From JAQYVL01 sp964578935 (GTDB lineage Bacteria > Desulfobacterota > Desulfobacteria > Desulfobacterales > SURF-7), in the NCBI GenBank assembly GCA_964578935.1, contig CAZOEW010000007.1:1-37377 (forward strand): DNA of 37,377 nucleotides, in the 5' to 3' direction. Below are positions 17,553 to 26,067 of this stretch, one piece after another. The stretch's first letter is position 1. Every line of letters starts with the position of its first letter. A model generated the notes under the pieces. That model ran no database searches. It had not been told where the DNA came from and saw nothing but the letters and a program-made list of their open reading frames with translations. The translations under genes and the position numbers were made by a program.

Positions 17553-17582
17553 AGGCAGAAGCGATAGATCATGCTTCTGCCT
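17553..17582 (-). terminator. Hairpin abutting the assembly gap, terminator-like on the minus strand
   Basis: AGGCAGAAGC (17553-17562) and GCTTCTGCCT (17573-17582) form a perfect 10-bp stem with a 10-base loop. Read on the minus strand, the stem is followed by TTCTTTTTT, as in an intrinsic terminator. The right arm ends one base before the N run. It could end a gene hidden in the gap. Confidence 0.5.
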
Positions 17583-17682
17583 NNNNNNNNNNNNNNNNNN
17601 NNNNNNNNNNNNNNNNNNNNNNNNNNNNNNNNNNNNNNNNNNNNNNNNNNNNNNNNNNNNNNNNNNNNNNNNNNNNNNNNNN
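17583..17682. other. Assembly gap (100 N)
   Basis: Exactly 100 N, the conventional placeholder for a gap of unknown size. The true length and content cannot be known from the sequence. Confidence 0.95.
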
Positions 17683-18017
17683 GATAAAGATCCATTCCTT
17701 GACACCCCGGGATCAAGTCGCTATATTCCCCATCAAACGGGATGGATTTTCCTTGCGGTGCCTCTTCGGGCATATGGCAAAGCACAGAGGATGCCGCTGC
17801 AGGCAAGCCTGGAAACGGTTGGATTCCAGTGCTGTCAATTGTTCGTGTGAGGATGACGTTTTATTCACTATCTATTTTTTCATGTATATCTTCAAACCGA
17901 GTTTCCAACTATCTGGAATCGTTTCAGGTGTAATCTGAGATTTACAGGTTTTCTTCATGGAAGGGGTTTGGAAAATTAACGGTTATGACTTTAAATAGTG
18001 AGGTGTAAGAGCTGATT

Positions 18018-19685
18018 ATGATGAATGTTATTATCCAGACTCTTGGCGGGCTGGGTTTATTTATTCTTGGAATGTCCATGATGACCGATGGTCTTCAGAT
18101 GTCGGCCGGCGACAGAATTAAAAAAATACTGAGTGCTGTTTCATCCAACAGAATAATCGGATGCGCCACCGGCGCCGGCGTTACCGCTATCGTTCAGTCT
18201 TCTTCTGCAACGACGGTTATGCTGATCAGTTTTGTGGGAGCTGGAATGATGTCTCTCCAGCAGGCAGTGGGTGTGATTCTCGGAGCGAATATAGGTACAA
18301 CGCTAACAGCCCAGATGATTGCTTTTAAACTGGCAAACGCGGCTCTGCCGGCTATTACCATTGGTGTAATTTTAAAATTTTTTTCCAAAAGCCGGCAACA
18401 GAGATATATCGGAGAGGTGATACTTGGGTTTGGTTTACTGTTCTTCGGCATGACGATTATGAAGGAGGGACTTGCGCCGATTAAGGGGGATCCTGCGTTT
18501 GTCAGTTTTTTCACACAGTTTGATCCCGGGACACTCAGTGGACTGCTCTTGTGTGTATTGACCGGTGCGATTCTGACAATGATGGTTCAGTCATCCTCTG
18601 CAACTGTCGGGCTAACCATGACACTGGCAACCCAGGGACTTTTAACATTCCCGGCGGCAATGGCTCTTGTGCTTGGTGAAAATATCGGAACCACAATTAC
18701 CGCCGAGCTGGCGACGATCGGTTCATCCAATGTTGATGCACATCGGGCTGCCAGGGCCCATACCATGTTTAATGTAATTGGCGTCGGTCTTATGGTAGCT
18801 TTGTTTCCTTATTTTGTCCTGGTCGTTGAAAAAGTAACCGGAATTCTAGGAGCCGGGCCTGTCGACCAGATACTGGATGGCGATTATGCCAATGTGCCAA
18901 GGTATATTGCAAACGGGCATTCCATTTTTAATATTATTAATGCGATTATTTTTCTGATTTTTCTGCCATGGCTGATTAAGGTGGCAATTTTTCTTTCTCC
19001 AAAAATGGAGGCGGAAAAAGATATTTTACGTTTGCCCCAATTTGACGACCGGTTTCTGGATACCCCGATTGCGGCTCTGGCAAGAGCAAGGAGTGAAGTC
19101 GTTCGGATGGCGGATGTCGCAATGGAAATGTTTGGGAATACACTTCAGAGCTTTGAACGACGGGATTTAAAGGGTTTGAATAGATGGCGCAGATATGAAG
19201 AGCACCTTGACGCCGCCCAGAAAGAGATTAACACCTATTTGACAAAAATTTATCAGGGCGATGTCAACCAGTCCGAGGCCAAAGAGATATCGAGTCTGAT
19301 GCGCATGACGAACAATATCGAGAGGATTGGGGATTCAATTGAAAATGTTGCATTGATGGTTGAAAATAGTATTGAGAACAAAATGGAGTTTTCACCGTGG
19401 GCTGTTGCGGACATAAAAAATATTTCTTTCCAGGTTGTTGCCTTTATTAAGCTTGTTACGGAAGGGATGCAGCATATGACTCCCCGTTTCATGGAGCGGG
19501 CTCAGGAAATTGAAGATAATATTGATTTTATGCGTGAAGAGATGCGGCAGGAACATATCAATCGACTTCGTTCCAATCAATGCGAAACAGATTCCGGGCT
19601 TTTGTTCAGCGATATGCTTTCAAATTTTGAGAAAATGGGAGATTATTGTTACAATATCGCCCAGGCAGTCGCCGGCATCAAATAG
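18018..19685 (+). CDS. Na+/phosphate cotransporter with C-terminal PhoU-like domain
   Basis: 555-residue inner-membrane protein. The first 330 residues hold two inverted repeats of the Na/Pi cotransporter family, each with the signature QSSSAT (about 57-62 and 193-198), and matching GANIGTT and GENIGTT motifs. About eight membrane segments are visible. The last 200 residues (about 350-550) form a helical PhoU-like domain, including the EISSLMRMTNNIERIGD region. The family imports phosphate with sodium; the PhoU-type domain probably controls it. The arrangement and length match the YjbB/NptA-like family. The first two codons are both ATG. A GAGGTG lies about 11 bases upstream. It stands alone, convergent with the LysM gene, and no pst or pho gene is near. 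Confidence 0.92.
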   Translation: MMNVIIQTLGGLGLFILGMSMMTDGLQMSAGDRIKKILSAVSSNRIIGCATGAGVTAIVQSSSATTVMLISFVGAGMMSLQQAVGVILGANIGTTLTAQMIAFKLANAALPAITIGVILKFFSKSRQQRYIGEVILGFGLLFFGMTIMKEGLAPIKGDPAFVSFFTQFDPGTLSGLLLCVLTGAILTMMVQSSSATVGLTMTLATQGLLTFPAAMALVLGENIGTTITAELATIGSSNVDAHRAARAHTMFNVIGVGLMVALFPYFVLVVEKVTGILGAGPVDQILDGDYANVPRYIANGHSIFNIINAIIFLIFLPWLIKVAIFLSPKMEAEKDILRLPQFDDRFLDTPIAALARARSEVVRMADVAMEMFGNTLQSFERRDLKGLNRWRRYEEHLDAAQKEINTYLTKIYQGDVNQSEAKEISSLMRMTNNIERIGDSIENVALMVENSIENKMEFSPWAVADIKNISFQVVAFIKLVTEGMQHMTPRFMERAQEIEDNIDFMREEMRQEHINRLRSNQCETDSGLLFSDMLSNFEKMGDYCYNIAQAVAGIK

Positions 19686-19798
19686 GGTGACCTTCATTCC
19701 AGAATCATTTGCCATGAAGTATCCGGTTTTTCCCATGGCCATCACTGAAAGCTGTCTGAACGTGTTGAGATCCAATCCTTATTTTTTTTAATGGCTTC

Positions 19799-21097
19799 TT
19801 ACCGGATGGGGGTGCGGATTTTAAAACCCGGTTCCAGCGCTGTATTCGACTTTGTAATGAGCACGGTTGATGTTGTCTTTTCTGTATGAAGTACGATGAG
19901 TGATCCAACATCAACTTTTTTTACAATTTCATCGAGATTTTCTTCGTAATAGATACTGTATCTCTGTCCAGGCCGTATCCCATCCTGTTCACCTTTATTG
20001 ATAAAAGCAATGGTATTATCTGCAAATATCCGTTTATGCGTTTCGGTAACCAGGATTTTTCCGTCGATGCCTTCAGGGCTTTCAGTTAATGTAATTTTGG
20101 GTGAGCGCCTTTTGTATGGCATCAGAAGATCTCCAATATTGATCTCTCGAAATGCACTGGTTACCCGGCCTTCAGCTATCATGGGATCGTTCTGCAGTAT
20201 TTCAGTAATTTCCACGACGCCTTTTATGTTGTGCTGCATGCCGATGTATTTTTTGGATATGTCATCCATTATTGGATTTTCCAGTATTTCAAATATCGAA
20301 TAAAGACTTCCGGGAATAAGCGCGTTCGGCGTATTTTCTTTCTGCTTGAGATAGACAGTATCATCTTTGCTGATCATCGTTTTATCACCTTTCATTTTAA
20401 AGATATACGCATCGGAATCAGCAGACTTCTCTCGGATAAATCCGATATTGTCAATGTTTGTGTATTCAAAGAACGGGGACTCTTTTTCCGGCTTTTTGTC
20501 GACAAGTTCAGATTGTTCTATTTCTGATTTTTTCTCTGTTACCTCGGCAGGTGGTGCAGTAAGAGGGGAGGGTTCATGAATTTCACCTGGAGCTTCGATT
20601 GCAGCAAGGGGTTCCTCTTCGGTGACCTGCGTAATTACAATGACTCCATCCTTTTTATAGATACGGATTCGGTTGCCCGGGTAGATCAGATGGGGGTTTA
20701 AAATCTGGTTGTTTTTTGACCAAAGCTCCGGCCATAACCGTGGGGAATCAAAAAAGTGCTTTGAAATATCCCAAAGTGTATCGCCTTTTTTAACCGTGTA
20801 GTAGAAGACGGTCTCCTGGTCGATTTCGGAGGTCTTTCCTTCTTCAGANNNNNNNNNNNNNNNNNNNNNNNNNNNNNNNNNNNNNNNNNNNNNNNNNNNN
20901 NNNNNNNNNNNNNNNNNNNNNNNNNNNNNNNNNNNNNNNNNNNNNNNNGTCTCTCCCTCTGCAGAAACAGCGTCTGCCTGCTGTTCAATGTTGGAGGTCT
21001 CTCCCTCTTCAGAAGCAGTGCATGGTTGAGTTGAGAAAAATAACAAGACAAATGTGCATAGGAGTGTTATAGCGCTTAATCGAATAATGGAAAGCAT
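19799..21097 (-). CDS. Exported LysM-domain protein with tandem repeats (interrupted by assembly gap)
   Basis: About 432 residues when the 100-N gap is counted. ATG 21097 is chosen because AGGGGC lies seven bases upstream and it gives a clean signal peptide (MLSIIRLSAITLLCTFVLLFF, then an Ala cleavage region near CTAS). A TTG 12 codons upstream is unlikely. After the signal peptide come 16-residue repeats that begin SEEGETSNIEQQADAV, continuing into the gap. A LysM domain follows (YTVKKGDTLWDIS to NPHLIYPGNRIRIY), binding peptidoglycan. The C-terminal 270 residues contain beta-rich segments such as FINKGEQDGIRPGQRYSIYY and resemble LysM-associated regions of envelope proteins. Likely periplasmic. 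The gene is convergent with the phosphate transporter gene and divergent from sdhCAB. Confidence 0.85.
   Translation of the reverse strand: MLSIIRLSAITLLCTFVLLFFSTQPCTASEEGETSNIEQQADAVSAEGEXXXXXXXXXXXXXXXXXXXXXXXXXXXXXXXXXXSEEGKTSEIDQETVFYYTVKKGDTLWDISKHFFDSPRLWPELWSKNNQILNPHLIYPGNRIRIYKKDGVIVITQVTEEEPLAAIEAPGEIHEPSPLTAPPAEVTEKKSEIEQSELVDKKPEKESPFFEYTNIDNIGFIREKSADSDAYIFKMKGDKTMISKDDTVYLKQKENTPNALIPGSLYSIFEILENPIMDDISKKYIGMQHNIKGVVEITEILQNDPMIAEGRVTSAFREINIGDLLMPYKRRSPKITLTESPEGIDGKILVTETHKRIFADNTIAFINKGEQDGIRPGQRYSIYYEENLDEIVKKVDVGSLIVLHTEKTTSTVLITKSNTALEPGFKIRTPIR
20830..21013 (-). repeat. 48-bp tandem repeat in the LysM gene
   Basis: One complete 48-base unit is visible at 20966-21013. 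The next unit starts at 20965 and runs 17 bases into the N gap. A further diverged unit begins right at the far edge of the gap (20848) with SEEGKTSEIDQET. The phases agree if the gap holds 31 bases plus a whole number of 48-base units, which also keeps the reading frame. Confidence 0.75.
20849..20948. other. Assembly gap (100 N) within tandem repeats
   Basis: Exactly 100 N, flanked on both sides by copies of the same repeat, so the gap is probably due to repeat collapse. It falls inside the LysM gene after the signal peptide. Confidence 0.95.
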
Positions 21098-21152
21098 AAT
21101 TTGCCCCTGTTTATTTAGGTGATTAATATTCAAAGATCGTCAAAGTAAAAGA

Positions 21153-21182
21153 TTCATACCCTTTATAATAATTATCTGTCAA
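21153..21182 (-). promoter_or_regulatory. Sigma70-type promoter for the LysM gene
   Basis: On the minus strand a perfect TTGACA (21177-21182) is followed after 18 bases by TATGAA (21153-21158), giving a leader of about 50 bases to the ATG at 21097. Confidence 0.5.
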
Positions 21183-21218
21183 GCCTTTCAGCACATTATC
21201 TTCATTTTTATAATTTTC

Positions 21219-21258
21219 TTGACATATCAGTAGAAAATATTTAGTAACAATGTTACCA
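21219..21258 (+). promoter_or_regulatory. Possible sdhCAB promoter with palindrome over the -10
   Basis: TTGACA (21219-21224) is followed after 17 bases by a poor -10 (TAGTAA). A palindrome GTAAC-AAT-GTTAC (21244-21256) overlaps that -10 and looks like a repressor or activator site. A related inverted copy lies at 21418-21430. The leader to sdhC would be about 240 bases. Nothing else in the 21098-21491 spacer looks like a gene. Confidence 0.35.
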
Positions 21259-21491
21259 AGCGGCAGGCCATACAATCGCTGCCATTGTCTGCATGATTTG
21301 AAATATCGATTCTGATTTATAGGCAGAGCAAATAAAACCTTGCTGTTTATCAACCTGGTGTTTGTTTTTTTTGCGGCAGTGTTTTGAAAAATTACGATGG
21401 TTTTGATTCGTATTGGATGGTAACATTGTTTCGGTTTTTGTGTTCATGCCATGTTGATTTGGGAAATGATTATTCAAGAACGGAGTATAAA

Positions 21492-22133
21492 ATGAACTGG
21501 TTTTTTGACATCATTAGATCTTCCATTGGTAAAAAGATGATGATGGCGTTTACCGGGCTGGGTTTTTGTATTTTTCTCACCGGGCATCTTATCGGAAATT
21601 TAACGATTTATAAAGGTAAAGACGCCTTTAACGCCTATGCGGAGAGACTTCATTCCCTCGGTCCGCTCATCAAAGCCGCAGAGATCGGGCTCCTGCTTTT
21701 TGCGGTTGTTCATGTTCTGAGCGGCACCTTATTGTTTGTCGGTAATCTTTATGCAAGGCCACAGAGGTATGTCATAAAAAAAAGTGCGGGTGGCCGGACC
21801 GTCGGTTCCCGGACCATGCCATATACCGGCTTCTTTGTTTTTTTATTTGTTGTTTTGCATCTGATTGATTTTCACTTTGCGGATAAGACCCGGCAAACCA
21901 TTTATCAGATCGTATCCAATGCATTTGCAGATCCGGTTTACGTGGCTGTTTACATTGCGGCAATGATTATCCTTGCCGTTCACGTAAGTCACGGGTTCTG
22001 GAGCGCATTCCAGACCGTTGGAGCCAATCATCCGAAATACATGCCGATTGTAAAAGGAGCGGCTATCTGTTTTAGCCTGGCGATAGGAGTCGGTTTCGGT
22101 TTTTTACCGATTTATATTTTCTATATGCAATAA
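21492..22133 (+). CDS. sdhC: Succinate dehydrogenase/fumarate reductase cytochrome b subunit
   Basis: 213-residue membrane anchor, di-heme cytochrome b558 type with five predicted membrane helices. It carries conserved histidines in GHLIGNL, AERLHSLG, FAVVHVLSG, VVLHLIDFHF and LAVHVSHGFW that can ligate hemes, as in the Wolinella FrdC and Bacillus SdhC families. It binds quinone and passes electrons to or from SdhB. ATG 21492 is preceded by CGGAG and gives the usual N-terminus MNWFFDIIRSSIGKKMMMAF; the longer frame to 21384 is not conserved. First gene of sdhCAB, 12 bases before sdhA. Confidence 0.94.
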   Translation: MNWFFDIIRSSIGKKMMMAFTGLGFCIFLTGHLIGNLTIYKGKDAFNAYAERLHSLGPLIKAAEIGLLLFAVVHVLSGTLLFVGNLYARPQRYVIKKSAGGRTVGSRTMPYTGFFVFLFVVLHLIDFHFADKTRQTIYQIVSNAFADPVYVAVYIAAMIILAVHVSHGFWSAFQTVGANHPKYMPIVKGAAICFSLAIGVGFGFLPIYIFYMQ

Positions 22134-22145
22134 AAAGGAAACAAA

Positions 22146-24059
22146 ATGCAACTTGATTCAAAAGCCCCGGATGGACCTCTTTCGGAAAAATGGGATAGGC
22201 ATCTGTTTGACCTGAAGCTGGTCAACCCCGCAAACAAAAGAAAATTTGAGATCGTTGTTGTGGGGACGGGCCTTGCCGGCGGTTCAGCTTCCGCCACATT
22301 AGCGGAGCTTGGCTACAATGTTAAGACGTTTTGTATTCAGGACAGTCCGCGAAGGGCGCACAGCATAGCTGCGCAAGGGGGAATAAACGCCGCCAAGAAT
22401 TATTCCAATGATGGAGACAGCATCTGGCGTCTTTTTTATGATACAATAAAAGGTGGAGACTACCGGGCACGGGAGGCTAATGTACACCGTCTGGCACAGA
22501 TCAGCAACGCCATTATTGATCATTGTGTGGCCCAGGGAGTCCCTTTCGCCCGTGAATATGGAGGTCTTCTCGCCAATCGGAGTTTTGGAGGAGCTCAGGT
22601 CTCCAGAACTTTTTATGCAAGGGGGCAGACGGGACAGCAGCTTCTTTTAGGCGCATACAGTGCATTGTCAAGGCAGATCGCAGCCGGCAAGGTTAACATG
22701 TTTACGCGAAGGGACATGCTGGATCTTGTGATCGTTAATGGCAAAGCACGGGGAATTGTAACGAGGAACCTTATCAATGGAAATATCGAAAGTCATACGG
22801 CTGATGCGGTTGTCCTGGCTACAGGCGGTTACGGCAATGTTTTTTATCTCTCCACAAATGCAATGGCAAGCAATGTCACCGCCGCATTCAGCGCGTATAA
22901 GAAAGGGGCCGCGTTTGCCAACCCCTGTTATACACAGATTCATCCTACATGTATTCCGGTTCATGGTACCTACCAGTCAAAACTGACATTGATGAGTGAA
23001 AGCCTGAGAAATGACGGCCGTGTGTGGGTTCCAAAAAATCCCGGAGACAAGCGGCCTCCCGGGCAGATTCCCGAATCGGAAAGAGATTATTACCTTGAAA
23101 ATAAATACCCGAGCTTTGGCAATTTGGTGCCAAGGGATGTGGCATCCCGTAATGCTAAATTTCAATGCGACATGGGAAAAGGGGTAGGTGAAACAGGTCT
23201 TGCCGTTTATCTTGATTTTGAAGATGCAATCAAAAGAGACGGGAGAGATGTGATTGCCAAAAAATACGGTAACCTTTTTCAGATGTATGAAAAAATCACA
23301 GCTGACAACCCCTATGAGGTCCCCATGATGATTTATCCTGCCGCGCATTATACGATGGGAGGTCTCTGGGTCGATTATAATCTGATGAGTACAATCCCTG
23401 GTCTTTTTGTTCTTGGTGAAGCAAACTTTTCAGATCACGGGGCTAACCGCCTGGGAGCAAGTGCACTCATGCAGGGCCTTGCGGATGGATATTTTATTAT
23501 TCCATATACCATCGGAGGTTATCTTGCCGGAACCAGACTTGAAAAAATAGATGCCGATGATTCCGCTTTCAAGGAAACTGCCGATATTGTCAGATCGCAG
23601 ATAAAGAAGATGCTTTCCATCAGCGGTAGAAGGACTGTTGATGATTTTCATCGGGAGCTTGGAAAAATCATGTGGGAATATTGTGGTATGTCAAGAACCG
23701 ATGCAGGACTTTCGAAAGCAAAAAATTTAATCGCCGAACTAAAAGGTGAGTTTCAGGAAAATGTTTTGGTTTCAGGCTCAGGTGCCGAGTTCAATCAAAA
23801 TCTTGAAAAAGCTAAGCGTGTCGCCGATTTTATTGAATTTGGAGAATTAATGATCATTGATGCGCTGGCCAGAAAAGAGTCCTGTGGCGGACATTTTAAT
23901 GAGGACTATCAGACAGAAGAGAATGAAGCCAGACGAGATGATGAAAATTACAGTCATGTTTCTGCCTGGGAATATGCGGGTGAAGGCAAGGAGCCGGTAT
24001 TGCACAAGGAGTCTCTTGCGTTTGAGGAAGTTGAGTTAACCCAAAGGAGTTACAAGTGA
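22146..24059 (+). CDS. sdhA: Succinate dehydrogenase/fumarate reductase flavoprotein subunit
   Basis: 637 residues, cytosolic face of the membrane complex. The FAD-binding motif VVGTGLAGGSAS is near 38-50. His72 in RRAHSIAAQGG is the residue that covalently binds FAD in this family. Substrate-binding and catalytic segments are visible (ATGGYGNVFY, QIHPTCIP, SESLRNDGR, ARREACT-like DVASRN, HYTMGG, GEANFSDHGANRLGASAL). It interconverts succinate and fumarate. The long variant with a single di-heme cytochrome subunit matches the epsilon- and delta-proteobacterial type, in which the direction of the reaction cannot be read from the sequence. Its stop overlaps the GTG start of sdhB by four bases. 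Confidence 0.95.
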   Translation: MQLDSKAPDGPLSEKWDRHLFDLKLVNPANKRKFEIVVVGTGLAGGSASATLAELGYNVKTFCIQDSPRRAHSIAAQGGINAAKNYSNDGDSIWRLFYDTIKGGDYRAREANVHRLAQISNAIIDHCVAQGVPFAREYGGLLANRSFGGAQVSRTFYARGQTGQQLLLGAYSALSRQIAAGKVNMFTRRDMLDLVIVNGKARGIVTRNLINGNIESHTADAVVLATGGYGNVFYLSTNAMASNVTAAFSAYKKGAAFANPCYTQIHPTCIPVHGTYQSKLTLMSESLRNDGRVWVPKNPGDKRPPGQIPESERDYYLENKYPSFGNLVPRDVASRNAKFQCDMGKGVGETGLAVYLDFEDAIKRDGRDVIAKKYGNLFQMYEKITADNPYEVPMMIYPAAHYTMGGLWVDYNLMSTIPGLFVLGEANFSDHGANRLGASALMQGLADGYFIIPYTIGGYLAGTRLEKIDADDSAFKETADIVRSQIKKMLSISGRRTVDDFHRELGKIMWEYCGMSRTDAGLSKAKNLIAELKGEFQENVLVSGSGAEFNQNLEKAKRVADFIEFGELMIIDALARKESCGGHFNEDYQTEENEARRDDENYSHVSAWEYAGEGKEPVLHKESLAFEEVELTQRSYK

Positions 24060-24823
24060 TTGAGCCAAAAAGCAAAAAGACGATTAACCTGACATTAAAG
24101 GTCTGGCGTCAAATGGGACCGGATGCCAAAGGCGGTCTTGAAACATACCATGCCAGAGATATTTCTACAGATATGTCGTTTTTGGAAATGCTTGATGTCG
24201 TGAATGAAGGGTTGATCCTTGAAGGGAAGGCGCCGATTGCCTTTGATCATGATTGCCGTGAGGGGATTTGCGGAATGTGCGGTGCCATGGTTAACGGCAG
24301 GGCCCATGGTCCTGAAAGGGGCACAACTCTTTGTCAGCTGCACATGAGACATTTCTCAAATCATGATACGATTGTCATTGAACCCTGGAGATCCAGAGCA
24401 TTTAAAATCATTAAGGATCTGGCTGTTGATCGAAGCGCGCTTGATTTAATTATCCAGGCCGGGGGATATATCTCTGCAAATGTTGGAGGTGCGCCGGATG
24501 GTAATGCAATACTGGTTCCGCAGGAATCCGCGGAAAAAGCCATGGATGCGGCTGCCTGCATAGGTTGCGGCGCCTGTGTTGCGTCCTGCCCGAATGCATC
24601 GGCCATGCTTTTTGTGGGCGCGAAAGTGTCGCATCTTGCTTTACTTCCTCAGGGACGACCTGAAGCGGTAAAACGCGTACTCGCAATGGTCAAGAAAATG
24701 GACGAGTGCGGTTTTGGAAATTGTACCAATGAGACTGAGTGTGAAGCGGAATGCCCGAAAGAAATATCCATTACGAATATCGCAAGGATGAATCGCGAAT
24801 ATTTAAAGGCTGGATTTTTATAG
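24056..24823 (+). CDS. sdhB: Succinate dehydrogenase/fumarate reductase iron-sulfur subunit
   Basis: 255 residues carrying the electron path between the flavin and the hemes. The N-terminal [2Fe-2S] ligands are Cys67, Cys72, Cys75 and Cys93 (CREGICGMC and CQLHM). The C-terminal clusters use CIGCGACVASC (168-178) and the cysteines of CGFGNC...ECEAEC (218-233) for the [4Fe-4S] and [3Fe-4S] centres. The gene starts with GTG inside the sdhA stop (GTGA overlap), as often in translationally coupled operons. It is the last gene of the operon and ends seven bases from the convergent murI stop, with no obvious hairpin between them. Confidence 0.95.
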   Translation: MIEPKSKKTINLTLKVWRQMGPDAKGGLETYHARDISTDMSFLEMLDVVNEGLILEGKAPIAFDHDCREGICGMCGAMVNGRAHGPERGTTLCQLHMRHFSNHDTIVIEPWRSRAFKIIKDLAVDRSALDLIIQAGGYISANVGGAPDGNAILVPQESAEKAMDAAACIGCGACVASCPNASAMLFVGAKVSHLALLPQGRPEAVKRVLAMVKKMDECGFGNCTNETECEAECPKEISITNIARMNREYLKAGFL

Positions 24824-24830
24824 CAGCAGG

Positions 24831-25628
24831 TTATTGAATCACATGCTCAAGATGAATATTTTTTTTCAAGATTTTTTTTGCGGTTTTTAGAAATTGCTCT
24901 GTAATATCTGACACAAAAAACGACTCCCTGCCTTTTTTTGAAAGCAAGCCTTCAATTTCGGGATTCTTTTTGAGATATTCTGTTATCTGTGCGGCCACCG
25001 AAAGGGATGAGTCTATAATCTTGACTCTTTTGCCGATTTTTTGCTGAATAATATCTTTGAGAAGCGGATAGTGTGTACAGCCGAGGATCAGCGTGTCGAT
25101 CTGCCCGCTCTTTAAAGGATGGAGATATTTTTTTACAATCATTCTGGTTTCAGGTTTTTTCATCCAGCCTTCCTCAACAAGCGGAACCAGAAGAGGGCAT
25201 GCATTTGAATAGACACGTGCGTCAGGATCTATGGCCTGGATTTTTTTTGTATAAATATTGCTGTTGACCGTAGCCCGTGTTCCGATAATGCCGATCCTGT
25301 GATTTTTTGAAACAGCCAATGCATCTTTTACGGCCGGTGTGATTACCTCGAATATGGGGATGCTATATTTTTCAGACAGTTTTCGGGTTGCGACACTTGA
25401 GGCTGTATTACAGGCGATGATAATAATTTCAGCCCCCTTTTCTATCAGAAAGTCTGTATTCTCAAAGGAATATCCAATTACCGTTTCCTGACTTTTGGTA
25501 CCATAAGGAGTTCTTGCCGTATCACCGAAGTATAGCAGGTCATAGCCCGGGAGATTTTTCATGATGGCATTAACAACTGTAAGGCCGCCCAGTCCAGAGT
25601 CAAAAATTCCGATCATTCCGTTATCCAC
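24831..25628 (-). CDS. murI: Glutamate racemase
   Basis: 265-residue cytosolic enzyme that converts L- to D-glutamate for peptidoglycan. The family signatures are complete: GIFDSGLGGLTV at the N-terminus, YFGDTARTPYG, the first catalytic Cys in ACNTASS, and the second in LGCTHYPLL with the following His. Length is normal. It appears monocistronic, divergent from the small unknown gene at 25789 and convergent with sdhB. Confidence 0.95.
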   Translation of the reverse strand: MDNGMIGIFDSGLGGLTVVNAIMKNLPGYDLLYFGDTARTPYGTKSQETVIGYSFENTDFLIEKGAEIIIIACNTASSVATRKLSEKYSIPIFEVITPAVKDALAVSKNHRIGIIGTRATVNSNIYTKKIQAIDPDARVYSNACPLLVPLVEEGWMKKPETRMIVKKYLHPLKSGQIDTLILGCTHYPLLKDIIQQKIGKRVKIIDSSLSVAAQITEYLKKNPEIEGLLSKKGRESFFVSDITEQFLKTAKKILKKNIHLEHVIQ

Positions 25629-25788
25629 TTGTTCTGTTTTGGTTTGTTAAAAAGTGACACGAATGTAAGTGTTAATCTCAAAATATTCATGCTAAAATAG
25701 ATGATGGGTTCAATGTTAAGGTGAAGCCTGCATTGAAGTCAAATTGAATTTTTTGTAAAACCCGGCAAAGCAAAAAAAGGATTATTGT

Positions 25789-26067
25789 ATGCACCTGAAA
25801 AAACAGACGCTTTCCATGAATCAGAAAATATTTAAGCTCAATCTGGATGTTGAAGAGATCTCTCTTTATCTGCTTTGCTGCAGTATTACAGATAATGGCA
25901 AAGAGATCTCCCGCAAAGATATTTCTTCCGTGTGGAATGGCAGCGAAGAAAGTCTTTCTCGATGTATGGATACCCTTGAAAGGCTGAATGTCATTTCCGT
26001 TCAGAACGCTTTGAAAAAAGAGGATGAAATATACAGGCTTATGCCGGTTGAAACATGGGAAACGTGA
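25789..26067 (+). CDS. Small conserved-looking protein, function unknown
   Basis: 92 residues. I do not recognise the family. AAGGA seven bases before the ATG supports translation. The middle of the protein (ISRKDISSVWNGSEESLSRCMDTLERLNVISV) has the helix-turn-helix and beta-wing order of a winged-helix domain, so it could be a small DNA-binding protein; this is inference. Its stop codon overlaps the first bases of the MITE-like repeat at 26066, so the original C-terminus may have been changed by insertion. It is divergent from murI. Confidence 0.6.
   Translation: MHLKKQTLSMNQKIFKLNLDVEEISLYLLCCSITDNGKEISRKDISSVWNGSEESLSRCMDTLERLNVISVQNALKKEDEIYRLMPVETWET

Larger units (their letters stand above)
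17149..18017. other. Gene-poor region containing an assembly gap
   Basis: About 870 bases between the STAS and Na/Pi cotransporter genes, including 100 N at 17583-17682. No reading frame here has a recognisable product or a supported start. A minus-strand frame on both sides of the gap (about 17498-17806) and a plus-strand frame are open only because N was read through. The stretch 17683-17870 is less AT-rich than its surroundings and could be the edge of a gene or mobile element mostly lost in the gap. A perfect hairpin ends exactly where the gap starts. Confidence 0.5.

Noticed and set aside
17498..17938. Frames on both strands across the first N gap
   Set aside because: They are open only because N is read through. 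No motif was recognised on either side, so no gene is called.
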